DNA of 64,000 nt from Hyphomonas sp. Mor2 (GCF_001854405.1 NZ_CP017718.1:1364001-1428000), one strand, 5' to 3'; numbered from the stretch's first letter, positions 18,147 through 26,906 are shown. Notes: a model not told the origin generated them from the letters alone. Numbers and translations are program-made.

Positions 18147-18599
18147 CTAACGTCGTTTCTTGTCATGATCCGGTCGGTGCCGGGTCGTCCATTCATATGC
18201 GCTGTCGAGTAAGGTGACGTCCACAGCCTCGACTTCAAGGGCCAGTTCGCCGTCACCCGAGAATAGAATTGCAATCTTGCCGCCAGGCGGCTCGTCGGCC
18301 GGCTCAAATCTGAGCGATAACAGAGAATAGACCATATCCGGGTCCGCTTTGGTGACGGCACGCGTCTTGACGCCGAGGACCGTGTCAAAAGCGAGAATGG
18401 CACGGACCCGTCCTTGCGGACCACGCTTGGATTTGGAGTCTTCCCACTGGAAGCGATTCACTTCCAGAGTCAGGCGGCGGCGTTTGCCGTCAAACTTGAT
18501 GTTTTCTGCTTTTAATACAGCATCCTGGATGGCCGAAGAAATGACCTCCAGGTCGCTGGCATCCTCAGCGATCAGTCTTAGTGCCCTGCCCTCAGCCAT
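18147..18599 (-). CDS. DUF2948 family protein
   Basis: 150-residue alphaproteobacterial protein of the DUF2948 family, function unknown. It begins MAEGRALRLIAEDASDLEVISSAIQDAV and has the typical RRRLTLEVNRFQWED and AILAFDTVLGVK segments. It is soluble and beta-rich. It sits 8 bp after murA and 2 bp before hisD, and the linkage is conserved, so it is expressed with both. Nothing in the sequence indicates the activity. Confidence 0.9.
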   Translation of the reverse strand: MAEGRALRLIAEDASDLEVISSAIQDAVLKAENIKFDGKRRRLTLEVNRFQWEDSKSKRGPQGRVRAILAFDTVLGVKTRAVTKADPDMVYSLLSLRFEPADEPPGGKIAILFSGDGELALEVEAVDVTLLDSAYEWTTRHRPDHDKKRR

Positions 18600-18607
18600 A
18601 TGAGACG

Positions 18608-19882
18608 CTATTCTCCATCCACGCGCTGTATCTCAGCGCCGCAACCACTCAGCTTCTCTTCCAACCGTTCAAAGCCCCTGTCCAGATGGTAGATACGATT
18701 CACCTGAGTTTCGCCATCTGCCGCCAAAGCTGCAATGACCAGGGAGACAGAGGCCCGCAAGTCCGTCGCCATCACCGGCGCGCCTCGCAATTGCTTGACG
18801 CCTTTAACAATGGCCTCCTTGCCGCGCACCTGAATATCGGCGCCCAGTCGGGACAATTCCGGCGCGTGCATGAACCGGTTCTCGAAGATATTCTCTCGGA
18901 TCACGCTGGTCCCGTCAGCAATCGACATCAATGCCATGAATTGAGCCTGCAAGTCTGTTGGGAATCCGGGGTGCGGCTGTGTGTTCACATCTACCGACTT
19001 CAGTGCAGAGCCATTGCGTTGAACCCGGATGGTCGCGGCGGTCTCATCGGCAGACACATCAACGCCGCTGCGCTGCATGGCATCAATCATCGCGCCAAGC
19101 GCCCCAACCGGTGCCCCCTCAAGCGTAACATCGCCGCCCGCCGCTGCGGCAGCCATAGCATAGGTCCCTGCTTCGATCCGATCGGCCATGACGGCATGCG
19201 TCGCCCCGCCCAGCGCTTCGACGCCTTCAATCCTGACCGTCGCTGTCCCGGCTCCTGAGATGTTTGCCCCCATTGTGTTGAGGCAATCGGCGAGGTCGGC
19301 GATTTCTGGCTCGCGCGCTGCGTTCTCCAGCACGGTCGTGCCCTTGGCAAGCGTCGCCGCCAACATGGCATGTTCCGTGGCCCCCACCGAGACGAACGGG
19401 AATACGATTTTGGCGCCTTTCAGCCCATGAATCGCGGCGGCTTTCACATAGCCCGCCTCGACCTTGAGGTCGGCGCCCATGGCTTCCAGCGCTTGCAGGT
19501 GCAGATCCACAGGCCGCGCGCCAATAGCGCACCCGCCGGGCAGAGATACGGTCGCATGCCCTTCCCGCGCCAGCATTGGGCCAAGCACATTAAAGCTCGC
19601 CCGCATTTTCCGGACCTGATCATAAGGTGCAATCGTGGAGGTCAACTCCGCCGCGTTCAACCGACACTCACTGTCGCCTTTCGGCCAATAGACCTCCACC
19701 CCTAGACTGGCGAGAAGTTGGCTGAGGAACCGCGTATCGGCCAGATTGGGCATATTGGTCAGCGTCAGAGGCTCGCGCGTCAACAGGCACGCCGCCATCA
19801 GTTTCAAAGCCGAATTCTTGGCACCGGATATCGGGATCGTGCCGTGAAGCTTGTGCCCGCCCGTGATTTTCAAACTATCCAT
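18608..19882 (-). CDS. murA: UDP-N-acetylglucosamine 1-carboxyvinyltransferase
   Basis: 424-residue enzyme for the first committed step of peptidoglycan synthesis, adding enolpyruvate from PEP to UDP-GlcNAc. The start [24 protein letters not shown] has the family KNxAL site, and the active-site cysteine (fosfomycin target) lies in [16 protein letters not shown]. The C-terminus has [20 protein letters not shown]. It leads the murA-DUF2948-hisD-UPF0262 operon. Divergent from an LRAT-like gene across 112 bp, where the promoter must lie. Confidence 0.97.
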   Translation of the reverse strand: MDSLKITGGHKLHGTIPISGAKNSALKLMAACLLTREPLTLTNMPNLADTRFLSQLLASLGVEVYWPKGDSECRLNAAELTSTIAPYDQVRKMRASFNVLGPMLAREGHATVSLPGGCAIGARPVDLHLQALEAMGADLKVEAGYVKAAAIHGLKGAKIVFPFVSVGATEHAMLAATLAKGTTVLENAAREPEIADLADCLNTMGANISGAGTATVRIEGVEALGGATHAVMADRIEAGTYAMAAAAAGGDVTLEGAPVGALGAMIDAMQRSGVDVSADETAATIRVQRNGSALKSVDVNTQPHPGFPTDLQAQFMALMSIADGTSVIRENIFENRFMHAPELSRLGADIQVRGKEAIVKGVKQLRGAPVMATDLRASVSLVIAALAADGETQVNRIYHLDRGFERLEEKLSGCGAEIQRVDGE

Positions 19883-19994
19883 GACGTGCAGCTATAGCGT
19901 CGCAAACGGCGAACGAAAGGCGCAATTGCGGCACTTCCTGAGAGAAGCAGGGCGAGCATTTGACCTTTTATCGAATATCGATATATTCTCGCGC

Positions 19995-20378
19995 ATGAGT
20001 TCAAGATTTGATCGATTCGAGCCCGGCGACGTCGTCGCGATTCCCTTTGGCATTGGCCTGTCGCATTATGGACTGGTAACCTCGAGAGGCACCGTCATTT
20101 CAAATTCTCGCCGGCATGGCGGCGTCGTCGAGCAAAGCCTGGCGGAGTTTTCGAATGGCCGACGTATTCGTCTATGCGAGCGCACCGACGCCCTTGATGC
20201 CGCCGTCTCAGAATCGCGCGCCCGGCGGGCCAAAGGATCAGGCTACAACCTCACGGAAGCCAATTGCGCTCATTTCACGCGCTATACGCGGCGTCAAAAG
20301 CCAACCACGGTTCAAGTCGCTTCAGCAACGTTGAGCGCAGTTTCCGACATGTTGTTCGGGCCGAAGCGGCGCTATTGA
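19995..20378 (+). CDS. LRAT-like/NlpC-P60-fold protein
   Basis: 127-residue protein resembling the lecithin-retinol acyltransferase (LRAT) branch of the NlpC/P60 superfamily. It starts with FEPGDVVAIPFGIGLSHYGLV, in which H24 fits the catalytic histidine, and has ANCAHF with C91 as the likely nucleophile, close to the NCEHF motif of LRAT proteins. Bacterial members may act as thiol acyltransferases or hydrolases on lipids or peptides; the substrate here is unknown. ATG 19995 is chosen as the first residue before the conserved domain. Its end overlaps the minus-strand 44-residue gene by 7 nt. Confidence 0.72.
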   Translation: MSSRFDRFEPGDVVAIPFGIGLSHYGLVTSRGTVISNSRRHGGVVEQSLAEFSNGRRIRLCERTDALDAAVSESRARRAKGSGYNLTEANCAHFTRYTRRQKPTTVQVASATLSAVSDMLFGPKRRY

Positions 20379-20506
20379 GGTTTCTTGCTATCAGGCGGTG
20401 AGTCGGCAGAGGACTTGCGCGCGGCCGCCTTGCGTCGCCGCAAATTGTCCCGCAGCGCGGCTTTCAACCGGGCATCGCGTTCGGGCGTTTTGGTTTTGTC
20501 AGCCAT
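20372..20506 (-). CDS. Small basic protein (44 aa), unknown function
   Basis: An open frame of 44 residues starting MADKTKTPERDARLKAALRD, then an Arg/Lys/Ala-rich helix and a Ser/Pro/Lys tail. The coding look (charged amphipathic helix, clean start and stop, position before tRNA-Thr) resembles short conserved alphaproteobacterial proteins of unknown function; I have no family name. It overlaps the LRAT-like gene end by 7 nt on the opposite strand. It could bind RNA, DNA or ribosomes given its basicity, but that is a guess. Confidence 0.5.
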   Translation of the reverse strand: MADKTKTPERDARLKAALRDNLRRRKAAARKSSADSPPDSKKPQ

Positions 20507-20577
20507 GATTGCAGTCCAGATCCAGAAACCATCTTTTCATCTGTCTCAGTGTAGGCTAATCCCCGGCAACACAAAAG

Positions 20578-20652
20578 GCCGCGGTAGCTCAGTGGTAGAG
20601 CGCATCATTGGTAATGATGAGGTCGGGAGTTCAATTCTCCCTCGCGGCACCA
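20578..20652 (+). tRNA. tRNA-Thr (GGT)
   Basis: 75 bases including encoded CCA. Acceptor stem GCCGCGG pairs with TCGCGGC; the D arm is AGCTCAGTGGTAGAGC; the anticodon stem-loop CATCATTGGTAATGATG places GGT at the anticodon; the T arm contains GTTCAATTC. An intact IS3 element begins 54 bp downstream, after a short T run that could aid termination. Confidence 0.96.
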
Positions 20653-20706
20653 TTGCAAAAATCTTTTTTTAAGCCACTTTTGTCCAGGTAACAGAGATCT
20701 GAAGAA

Positions 20707-20731
20707 TGACCCGCCCCCTATAGCGCAGCCA
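20707..20731 (+). repeat. IS3 element right terminal inverted repeat (IRR)
   Basis: TGACCCGCCCCCTATAGCGC and following bases, matching the complement of the other end with a few mismatches. It contains the transposase stop codon, as is common in this group. Confidence 0.85.
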
Positions 20732-21590
20732 GTTTGTGTGTAGTGTTTTGGGCCTGGATTTGGAAGGGTAATTTCGATTCCGGTGCTGGCGGACGATAAC
20801 CGAGTGATGAGTGAGGCCGCACCGTATTGTAATGTTGGCGCCATTGCTCGATCAGTATCTTGGCCTCTTTCAGCGAGCAGAAAATCTCCCCGTTGAGTAG
20901 CTCGTCTCTTAGTTTGCCGTTGAAGCTTTCATTGTAGCCGTTCTCCCACGGGCTTCCTGGTTCGATGAAGAGTGTCTGCACACCGATCCGTTCAAACCAT
21001 TCTAGTAAAGCCACGGCGATAAACTCTGGACCATTGTCAGATCGGATATAGCGCGGCACGCCATGCTTCAGCATTGCGTCAGCAACAGCGTATAGGACGT
21101 CGCCTGAGCGCAGCTTGCGTTGCACTTCGATGGTCAGGCATTCTCGGGTATACTCATCGATCAGCGTCAGCATGCGGAACGCGGTGCCATCATGCGTTCG
21201 ATCCTGGACGAAGTCATACGCCCAGACATGGTTCTGGTGCTTCGGTCTCAGCCGCATGCACGATCCATCATTCAGCCAGAGGCGCTTTCGCTTCGGCTGT
21301 TTGGCCGGGACCTTTAGCCCTTCACGCCGCCATATGCGTGCGACCCGTTTGTGGTTCACATGCCAGCCCTGAGTACGCAGCAATGCTGTGATCCGCCGAT
21401 AGCCATAGCGGCCATACTGACGCGCAAGACTGATGATCGCTGATGTCAGAGCGTGCTCATCATCAGCGATCCGCAACCTTCGCCATTGTGTGGACCGTGT
21501 CTGGCCCACACATCGACAAGCCCGGCGCTCGGAAACACCAAGCGTCTTTTTGACGTGATCAACAAACCTGCGGCGGCGCTCAGGGCTTAG
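20718..21590 (-). CDS. IS3 transposase OrfB (DDE integrase core, -1 frame)
   Basis: Catalytic part of the transposase, read in the -1 frame relative to OrfA. The frame opens at about 21590 with [20 protein letters not shown], the usual start of IS407-group OrfB, followed by YGYRRI and the rve core. The DDE residues appear in [18 protein letters not shown] and [16 protein letters not shown], so the enzyme looks intact. The first ATG is at 21509, well inside the conserved N-terminus, so production as a fused OrfAB of about 382 residues by frameshifting is more likely. The stop lies inside the terminal repeat. Confidence 0.92.
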   Translation of the reverse strand, partial: LSPERRRRFVDHVKKTLGVSERRACRCVGQTRSTQWRRLRIADDEHALTSAIISLARQYGRYGYRRITALLRTQGWHVNHKRVARIWRREGLKVPAKQPKRKRLWLNDGSCMRLRPKHQNHVWAYDFVQDRTHDGTAFRMLTLIDEYTRECLTIEVQRKLRSGDVLYAVADAMLKHGVPRYIRSDNGPEFIAVALLEWFERIGVQTLFIEPGSPWENGYNESFNGKLRDELLNGEIFCSLKEAKILIEQWRQHYNTVRPHSSLGYRPPAPESKLPFQIQAQNTTHKLAAL

Positions 21591-21865
21591 AAGTTTCCCG
21601 AGGCAGCTTCACGCAAAATGGATTTGTCCAGTTCCGCATCAGCGAGCAGACGCTTCAATCGAGCGTTCTCTTTCTCCAACTCTTTAAACCGCTTGGCCTG
21701 ATCTACTTTCAGACCGCCATACTCTTTGCGCCAGCGATAGTAGGTGACATCTGACACCCCAAGATGACGGATAACATCCGCCACCGTTTGACCTTGTCCG
21801 ATCAACACATCCGCTTCGCGAAGCTTCCGGATGATCTCCTCGGTTGTGTAACGTTTGCGAGCCAT
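21587..21865 (-). CDS. IS3 transposase OrfA (HTH and leucine zipper)
   Basis: 92-residue DNA-binding subunit: helix-turn-helix [23 protein letters not shown] then [10 protein letters not shown], and a coiled coil ([19 protein letters not shown]). It binds the terminal repeats and inhibits transposition when made alone. Near its end the frame reads the slippery heptamer G GGA AAC, just before NF-stop, which allows a -1 shift into OrfB. Start ATG 21865. Confidence 0.92.
   Translation of the reverse strand: MARKRYTTEEIIRKLREADVLIGQGQTVADVIRHLGVSDVTYYRWRKEYGGLKVDQAKRFKELEKENARLKRLLADAELDKSILREAASGNF
21593..21599 (-). other. Programmed -1 frameshift heptamer GGGAAAC
   Basis: On the minus strand the sequence G GGA AAC lies in the correct X XXY YYZ phase of orfA, 4 bases before its TAA stop. 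Slipping by -1 gives LLSPERRRR, the natural start of OrfB. A classical slippery site for IS3-family transposase fusion. Confidence 0.75.
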
Positions 21866-21904
21866 TTTTCTCTCCTGAACAGCCTATTTCTATAACCAAA
21901 ACAT

Positions 21905-21929
21905 GGCTGCAGCTCAGGGGGCTAGGTCA
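21905..21929 (-). repeat. IS3 element left terminal inverted repeat (IRL)
   Basis: On the minus strand the element opens TGACCTAGCCCCCTGAGCTG, the counterpart of the repeat at 20707. It lies upstream of orfA and would carry or abut its promoter. Confidence 0.85.
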
Positions 21930-21985
21930 GATGTCCTCTGACGAGCTGTTCCCATCCCAAAACCATGGACAGCTGAAACAAGTCA

Positions 21986-22885
21986 TCAGTTTGAATCAAT
22001 CATTGGCTCGGACGAACAGCGACTCTTCGAAAATCCGGCGACCTTGTCGGCAGAGATAGTCGCGACGACGAAGTCTTCCTCCGCGTCGAAATCAGCAACA
22101 TATCTCTCGCCCGAGAATAACGGGGTAGCGCGACCACTATTCTCCAGGGCGACGAGTGGATGGTTCCCTATTCTCGACACGAACCAGCCACCACGCCCGT
22201 CGAACAAAACCCCTTCCAAGTCGAACAGATCCTTCGGCACCTCGATGGGCTCAATGCTCAAGTCCGTTCGATCAATCGCAACCAAGGCATATCCAGCGAC
22301 ATAGACGTGATCGGAGTCAGCTGTGATGCCGTTTGCATCTCTTAACAGTTCAGAGTGGCGCCGCCACGCAATGAGCTCCTCGTCCAACAATTCGTAAACG
22401 GTCTTGGATGCCGACCCCGTCACGAACACAGTGCCGTCATCAGCAATATACAGATCGTTCAGGAGCGGGTCCTCGTCCGGCGCGGCGTACACCTGGTCAA
22501 TAGCTCGGTTCCGGATACTGATTTTCACGATGCGGTCGTAATCTACCACCCACAGTGTTTCCCCCTCTACGCGCAATCCGGTCGGCGCGTTCAGACCCTC
22601 CATCCAACGCAAGTCGAGGACGTCGCCAGTCAAGGATAACTGGCTAATGAAGCCTTTGCCATTGCGCGAATAGCCGTTGACGTTCGAGACAAAGATCGTG
22701 CCGCTGTCCGTCGCTATCGCCGCACTTTCCGGACTCTGGAAGTCGGCTTGGACCTCCCACGCCTTCTGCCAGCGATCTGTTGGGCAAATCGCCTCGTTGG
22801 GCTGGTGCGATTGAGGTGTGATGTGACCACACGCCGCCAGCACCAATGAAACGATTCCGAGGGCAGAATGTGGAACGTGTTTCAT
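21986..22885 (-). CDS. Putative lipoprotein, SMP-30/NHL-like beta-propeller
   Basis: 299-residue predicted lipoprotein. The signal peptide ends in the lipobox VLAAC (C19), so the protein should be anchored in the envelope. The mature part has about six repeated blades of the type GTIFVSNVNGYSRNG, TLWVVDYDRIVKI, NDLYIADDGTVFVTG, DHVYVAGYALVAID and GGWFVSRIGNHPLVAL, resembling SMP-30/gluconolactonase or NHL propellers. No enzyme can be named: metal ligands cannot be assigned by eye. ATG 22885 overlaps the stop of the FG-GAP gene (ATGA). It is the last gene of the six-gene operon; the IS3 begins 56 bp downstream. Confidence 0.72.
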   Translation of the reverse strand: MKHVPHSALGIVSLVLAACGHITPQSHQPNEAICPTDRWQKAWEVQADFQSPESAAIATDSGTIFVSNVNGYSRNGKGFISQLSLTGDVLDLRWMEGLNAPTGLRVEGETLWVVDYDRIVKISIRNRAIDQVYAAPDEDPLLNDLYIADDGTVFVTGSASKTVYELLDEELIAWRRHSELLRDANGITADSDHVYVAGYALVAIDRTDLSIEPIEVPKDLFDLEGVLFDGRGGWFVSRIGNHPLVALENSGRATPLFSGERYVADFDAEEDFVVATISADKVAGFSKSRCSSEPMIDSN

Positions 22886-24435
22886 TTCGCGTCGATCACC
22901 AGGTCGGCAGATTCGATCGCCGTATAATGCTGGTTGGCATCGACTTCATGATGCACATCAACTTGGCCGGACGGCCATGATATGGTCACGCGCGCGATCT
23001 GCGTGGTCGTCCCCAATCCGAAATGCAGAACCGGTTCGCTCATACTTGCATATCCATTGTTCAGCCACAGGGACTTGTACTGGGTTCCCCCAACTTCGCT
23101 TGCCGTTTCGAGTTTCACTTGCGCGCCCACGCCAAGGCGATTGGAGTTTGCGCCTTGTAATCGAATTGACACCCAAGTTCCGTCGGCGTGGTTACGATAA
23201 AACTCATTGTTCAGATCATCGCCGGCCCAGTTGGCGATGGCCAGATCCAGATCGCCATCCAAGTCAATGTCGGCCGCAGCCGCACCAGCAGAGATGCGTT
23301 CGTCCTTCGTCAGTGGCCCTTTGTCGACGACCGCGTAGGAACCCGCGGTGTTCTCAAAATAGCTGTTGCGATTATCGAAAGGCGCGTGCTCTGGCCGAGC
23401 GCCGCCATGGCCTTCGGCAAGAAACAAATCCGTGTCGCCATCATTGTCGAAATCGGCCCAGACATGCCCCTTCACGGGCCCTGGTCGATGCCGCATCATC
23501 GCAGAGCTCCAGTCCGGAAAGAAATAACCATCTCCGACGTTTTCGAAGTACCAGTTCGGTTCGTATCGGCTGATATTTGATACGAACAGGTCTTCATCAC
23601 CATCCTGATCCGCATCGAACCAGGACGCGCCATAGCTATATCCAGTAAAGTGTACGACCTCCCCAGTTATGGTGTCTTCAAATCCCTCAGCGCCGTTGAG
23701 ATAAAACGCATTTGAGGTCACTCTTCGCGTTCCACTTTTTTCGGAATATGCATTCGTGACATAAAGGTCGGGATAGCCATCCAGGTTTGGGTCCGCGAAG
23801 GCGCAGCTTCGTCCATGATTTTCATGCAGGCTCCAGGGTCCCGGCGCCACCACGAACTGACCATCCCCTTTATTGATGTAGAGCCGATCTGGTTGATAAT
23901 CCGCATTGACGACAAAGGCGTCCAGCCATCCATCCCGGTTGATGTCGGCCCAGCACGACTGCGTGCTCTGCGTCACATCCTGCGTCAGTGCACCGCCGTC
24001 AGTATCATGCAAACCACCCTCACCATCATTGACGAATAGTAGATTGCGCCCGTTTTCGGCGGTAACGAAAAGGTCGAGCCAACCATCATTGTTGACGTCG
24101 GTCCAAACCACGCCTTGGGCGTCGGCAGTAACCTCCCACACATCGCCCGACTCAATGCGCTGAAACGTTCGGCCACTCTGATTGCGATACAGAAAAACAT
24201 GTCCGTTTTCGGTGTTAGCGATGGCCAGGTCGGGGAAACGGTCGCCGTCAAAGTCACCCCAGGCAACACCTCGCGACACGCCGCCATGCGTTGAAAGACC
24301 AGCCCCGGGGTCGAGTTCCATCTGATGCTCAAGCGCCGCGGTCTCGGGTGTAGCCGTGGCGCAAGCTGCGAGAAGACAAGAAGCGATGAGCGGTGTTCGC
24401 AACGGATGCGCGACGACTGAGGAAAGAGAGGTCAT
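22882..24435 (-). CDS. FG-GAP/VCBS repeat lipoprotein with C-terminal ASPIC/UnbV domain
   Basis: 517-residue exported protein of the CRTAC1-like type. The N-terminus is a signal peptide with lipobox LLAAC. Seven FG-GAP blades are visible, each with a calcium-binding DxDxDG-like loop: GDFDGDRFPDLAIAN, TDVNNDGWLDLFV, ADINRDGWLDAFVV, ADPNLDGYPDLYV, DADQDGDEDLFVS, ADFDNDGDTDLFLA and ADIDLDGDLDLAIAN. The C-terminal NSNRLGVGAQVKLET through ISWPSGQVDVHHEV is the ASPIC/UnbV module. Probably an envelope-anchored seven-bladed propeller for ligand binding. ATG 24435 follows AAGG. Role unknown. Confidence 0.85.
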   Translation of the reverse strand: MTSLSSVVAHPLRTPLIASCLLAACATATPETAALEHQMELDPGAGLSTHGGVSRGVAWGDFDGDRFPDLAIANTENGHVFLYRNQSGRTFQRIESGDVWEVTADAQGVVWTDVNNDGWLDLFVTAENGRNLLFVNDGEGGLHDTDGGALTQDVTQSTQSCWADINRDGWLDAFVVNADYQPDRLYINKGDGQFVVAPGPWSLHENHGRSCAFADPNLDGYPDLYVTNAYSEKSGTRRVTSNAFYLNGAEGFEDTITGEVVHFTGYSYGASWFDADQDGDEDLFVSNISRYEPNWYFENVGDGYFFPDWSSAMMRHRPGPVKGHVWADFDNDGDTDLFLAEGHGGARPEHAPFDNRNSYFENTAGSYAVVDKGPLTKDERISAGAAAADIDLDGDLDLAIANWAGDDLNNEFYRNHADGTWVSIRLQGANSNRLGVGAQVKLETASEVGGTQYKSLWLNNGYASMSEPVLHFGLGTTTQIARVTISWPSGQVDVHHEVDANQHYTAIESADLVIDAK

Positions 24436-24473
24436 AGGTCACCTTCTTGGGTCATAATATCGACCATGTTGAT

Positions 24474-25082
24474 TCAATCCATTCGTTCGGCCTTGTCGAG
24501 GTCTTGTCGACGAATGACACAATTGCGCGGCGTGTGGTTTGCGCGGCTCTCGGCTTTATCGACCAATCGTCGATCGCCGCGCTCCTCCGTCAGAGTGAAT
24601 GCCCAATGTGTTATCACCCAGTGTCCGTCCCGTTCCTGTATCAAGTTGACGTCATAAACCCCGGCGAGCCACCAATACTCACCCGCTAGCCAGTGCATGG
24701 CCTCAACATCCGCTTTTACGCGAATGACACCGCCTGCGGTTTCCATAGTTCTGTTTGTGAGCCGATGATGGGTGGCATCAAAGCCCGGCAAAAAACCGGC
24801 CCAGGCTGTCGCCACCTGATCATTAGACAATTCCCGCGGTTCGCCACCCCAAAGCGACGTGTAGTCAGTGAAAACAGTCGGCGCATGGAGCTGCTTTAGG
24901 GCGTTGAAACATCGGTTGTCGGCCGAGGATAGGACGTTCGATACCACGGCCAAAGCTCGTACTTCATCTCGTGACGGGAGGTCCGCCGATCCGGAAACGC
25001 AAGCGGACAAGGTTGGAATCAAGATCAGCAACGGAGTGAACAGTGTTCGCCGACCGACCGACCGCACGCCCCCCTCATGCAT
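24474..25082 (-). CDS. NTF2-like (SnoaL-type) lipoprotein
   Basis: 202-residue putative lipoprotein with a short basic N-terminus (GRRTLF), a hydrophobic stretch and lipobox LSAC. The mature part fits the NTF2/SnoaL cone-fold: an N-terminal helix (VSNVLSSADNRCFNALKQLHAPTV), VFTDYTSLWGG, and paired strands such as GGVIRVKADVEAMHWL and HWVITHWAFTLTEE. These domains bind small hydrophobic ligands or are enzymes; nothing decides which. Start ATG 25082 overlaps the decarboxylase stop by 8 nt. A 38-bp gap separates it from the FG-GAP gene. Confidence 0.68.
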   Translation of the reverse strand: MHEGGVRSVGRRTLFTPLLILIPTLSACVSGSADLPSRDEVRALAVVSNVLSSADNRCFNALKQLHAPTVFTDYTSLWGGEPRELSNDQVATAWAGFLPGFDATHHRLTNRTMETAGGVIRVKADVEAMHWLAGEYWWLAGVYDVNLIQERDGHWVITHWAFTLTEERGDRRLVDKAESRANHTPRNCVIRRQDLDKAERMD

Positions 25083-26529
25083 AATAGTCGCGTCCCGCTT
25101 GTTCGATCGCCGACACGACGCGATCGACATGGCTACGATTGGCCCTGTGATTTGAAAAACAGACCCGGATCGAGAATTTACCATTGATCATCGTTGATGA
25201 CGGCACCGCAATGCCGTCCAGCTGCAGCTGGCGGACGATATGCTCATTGCAGGCATTTAGTGATGCTGGGCTGGCCGTCTTGTGCGAGAATCGTAAATTG
25301 ACGATGTGGAGATTGGTGGGCGCCAGAAGCTCCAGGTCAGTCGAAGCGTGAATTAACTCAGTCATCTCTTGCGCACGTTCGAGATTGCGCTCGATTGCGC
25401 TGGCAAACGCTCCGACGCCTTCCGATTTCAGCGAAAACCAGATCTTGAGCGCTTTAAATCCGCGTGACAGCTGGATCGACAAGCTGCACAAATCTGCGGG
25501 TCCGTCGCGCACGCTGCCGGTCAACGGCGCGAGATAATCCGCGTGAGTTTCGAGGGCTTGTCGATGCAGCTCGGGGTCCTGAATGATCGCGCAGCCGACA
25601 TCATAAGTCTGGTACATCCATTTGTGCAGATCGAAGACGAGCGAATCTGCGCGTTCGATGCCTGAAGTCAGATGCTTTTTGACCGAGGTAATCGCGCTCC
25701 AGATTCCGAATGCGCCGTCAACGTGCAGCCAAACATCATGATCGGAACAAACATCCGCGATCGCGCCGATGTCGTCGCAGGCGCCAGTATTGACGGTCCC
25801 GATGGTGGCGATCACAGCCACCGGTATACGTCCTGCGGCCAAGTCTTCTCGGATCGCGGCTGCGAGATCGCTGGCACGCATCGCAAAGTCTTGATCGGTC
25901 TTGAGTACGCGGATGTGCGTCGATCCGAAACCCAGAATTTGTATCGCTTTGCGCGCACAATCATGGGTTTCTTCGGATATGTAGAACACCGGTTTGTTCT
26001 CAGCGTGGGCCACTCCATTGAGTCTGATTGAGTCGCCAAGCGCCGCATAGGTTGCCACACGCAGTGCAATCAATGTGCTTTCCGACACGCCTGTCGTTAA
26101 GATGGCACTGCAATCAGCTGGCATCCCGACCAATTGCTTGATCCAACGCAGCACTTGCAACTCGGTCAGGGCACTGGAATCGTCAAACAGGGTTGGAACA
26201 CTGTTGACCAGCGCCGCCAGCCAATCGCCGATCATCGAAGCGGGTATTCCACTTCCGATCACCCAACCGAGATAATTCGGATGCCGATTACCGACGACAA
26301 ATGGTTCCAGATCCCGTTTGAACTGATCATAGACAGCTTCAATACCTTCACCATGCATCGGCACGCTCGAATTGAAGGCATCGCGCACAGATTGCGGTGG
26401 ACGCTGCCAAACGGGACTCTCTCCGATATGCTCTAATGCGTGGCGCGCTTCTGACGCCAAACGTATCAGCAGACGCTCAAACGATTCCCAATCCTCCGGC
26501 TCGAGTGGCGTATTGCGCGTCGAACTCAT
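25075..26529 (-). CDS. PLP-dependent decarboxylase (group II, aromatic amino acid decarboxylase-like)
   Basis: 484-residue PLP enzyme of the AADC/glutamate decarboxylase family. The signature strand WLHVDGAFG supplies the aspartate that contacts the PLP nitrogen, and the Schiff-base lysine is in FDLHKWMYQTYDVG. The N-terminus has the HPNYLGWVIGSGIPASMIGDW typical of aromatic-L-amino-acid decarboxylases. Substrate could be an aromatic amino acid or a related compound such as aspartate or cysteinesulfinate; not resolvable. Start is ATG 26529, overlapping the VOC stop (ATGA); the codon two triplets upstream is TTG, less likely. Confidence 0.88.
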   Translation of the reverse strand: MSSTRNTPLEPEDWESFERLLIRLASEARHALEHIGESPVWQRPPQSVRDAFNSSVPMHGEGIEAVYDQFKRDLEPFVVGNRHPNYLGWVIGSGIPASMIGDWLAALVNSVPTLFDDSSALTELQVLRWIKQLVGMPADCSAILTTGVSESTLIALRVATYAALGDSIRLNGVAHAENKPVFYISEETHDCARKAIQILGFGSTHIRVLKTDQDFAMRASDLAAAIREDLAAGRIPVAVIATIGTVNTGACDDIGAIADVCSDHDVWLHVDGAFGIWSAITSVKKHLTSGIERADSLVFDLHKWMYQTYDVGCAIIQDPELHRQALETHADYLAPLTGSVRDGPADLCSLSIQLSRGFKALKIWFSLKSEGVGAFASAIERNLERAQEMTELIHASTDLELLAPTNLHIVNLRFSHKTASPASLNACNEHIVRQLQLDGIAVPSSTMINGKFSIRVCFSNHRANRSHVDRVVSAIEQAGRDYYA

Positions 26530-26906
26530 GGCCAAAGATTTGCGCGTTGCTGGAATTCAGCGCGAGACGGCTGGCAGACACAAATGCCATGGCCAGTCGG
26601 TGTTAACATGACGGTCCAACGGCGGGCTTGGCGGACACGTTGGGCACCTAGCTTTTCGAGACGTTCGACTTCACGGTCGATGTTGTCGGTTTCCAGATCG
26701 ATATGAACTCTTGAGGGATGAGAGACTGACTGCAGATTGATCGCAATATGATCACCGGGAACGTCGAACCGATAGTGATCTTCAAACGGAACCGCATCAT
26801 AGCCTAGCGCGGCCGACCAGAATGCGACGGCCGATTCAAGGTCCTGGGTCTGGCAGTCTATTGTGATTTCACCGATCCTGCTTTTGTGCATGCGCTGATC
26901 TCTCAT
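26526..26906 (-). CDS. VOC (glyoxalase-like) family protein
   Basis: 126-residue protein of the vicinal oxygen chelate fold, with paired beta-alpha-beta units: RIGEITIDCQTQDLESAVAFWSAALGYDAV and HIDLETDNIDREVERLEKLGAQRV. It could be a small-molecule binding or metal-dependent enzyme; the metal ligands seem incomplete, and the family often includes non-catalytic binders. ATG 26906 shares ATGA with the stop of the upstream lipoprotein; the internal ATG at 26891 (MHKSRIG) is a realistic alternative. Both ends overlap its neighbours, so it is a solid operon member. Confidence 0.78.
   Translation of the reverse strand: MRDQRMHKSRIGEITIDCQTQDLESAVAFWSAALGYDAVPFEDHYRFDVPGDHIAINLQSVSHPSRVHIDLETDNIDREVERLEKLGAQRVRQARRWTVMLTPTGHGICVCQPSRAEFQQRANLWP

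Larger units (their letters stand above)
20707..21929 (-). mobile_element. IS3 family insertion sequence (IS407-group-like)
   Basis: A 1223-bp element bounded by imperfect inverted repeats: TGACCCGCCCCCTATAGCG at 20707 and, on the other strand from 21929, TGACCTAGCCCCCTGAG, matching over about 25 bases. It encodes OrfA and an OrfB in the -1 frame with an intact DDE core, in the layout of the IS407 group. I see no matching target duplication at the flanks (AGAA left, GATG right), so this copy may be old or flanking bases were altered. It lies between tRNA-Thr and the lipoprotein operon. Confidence 0.92.
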
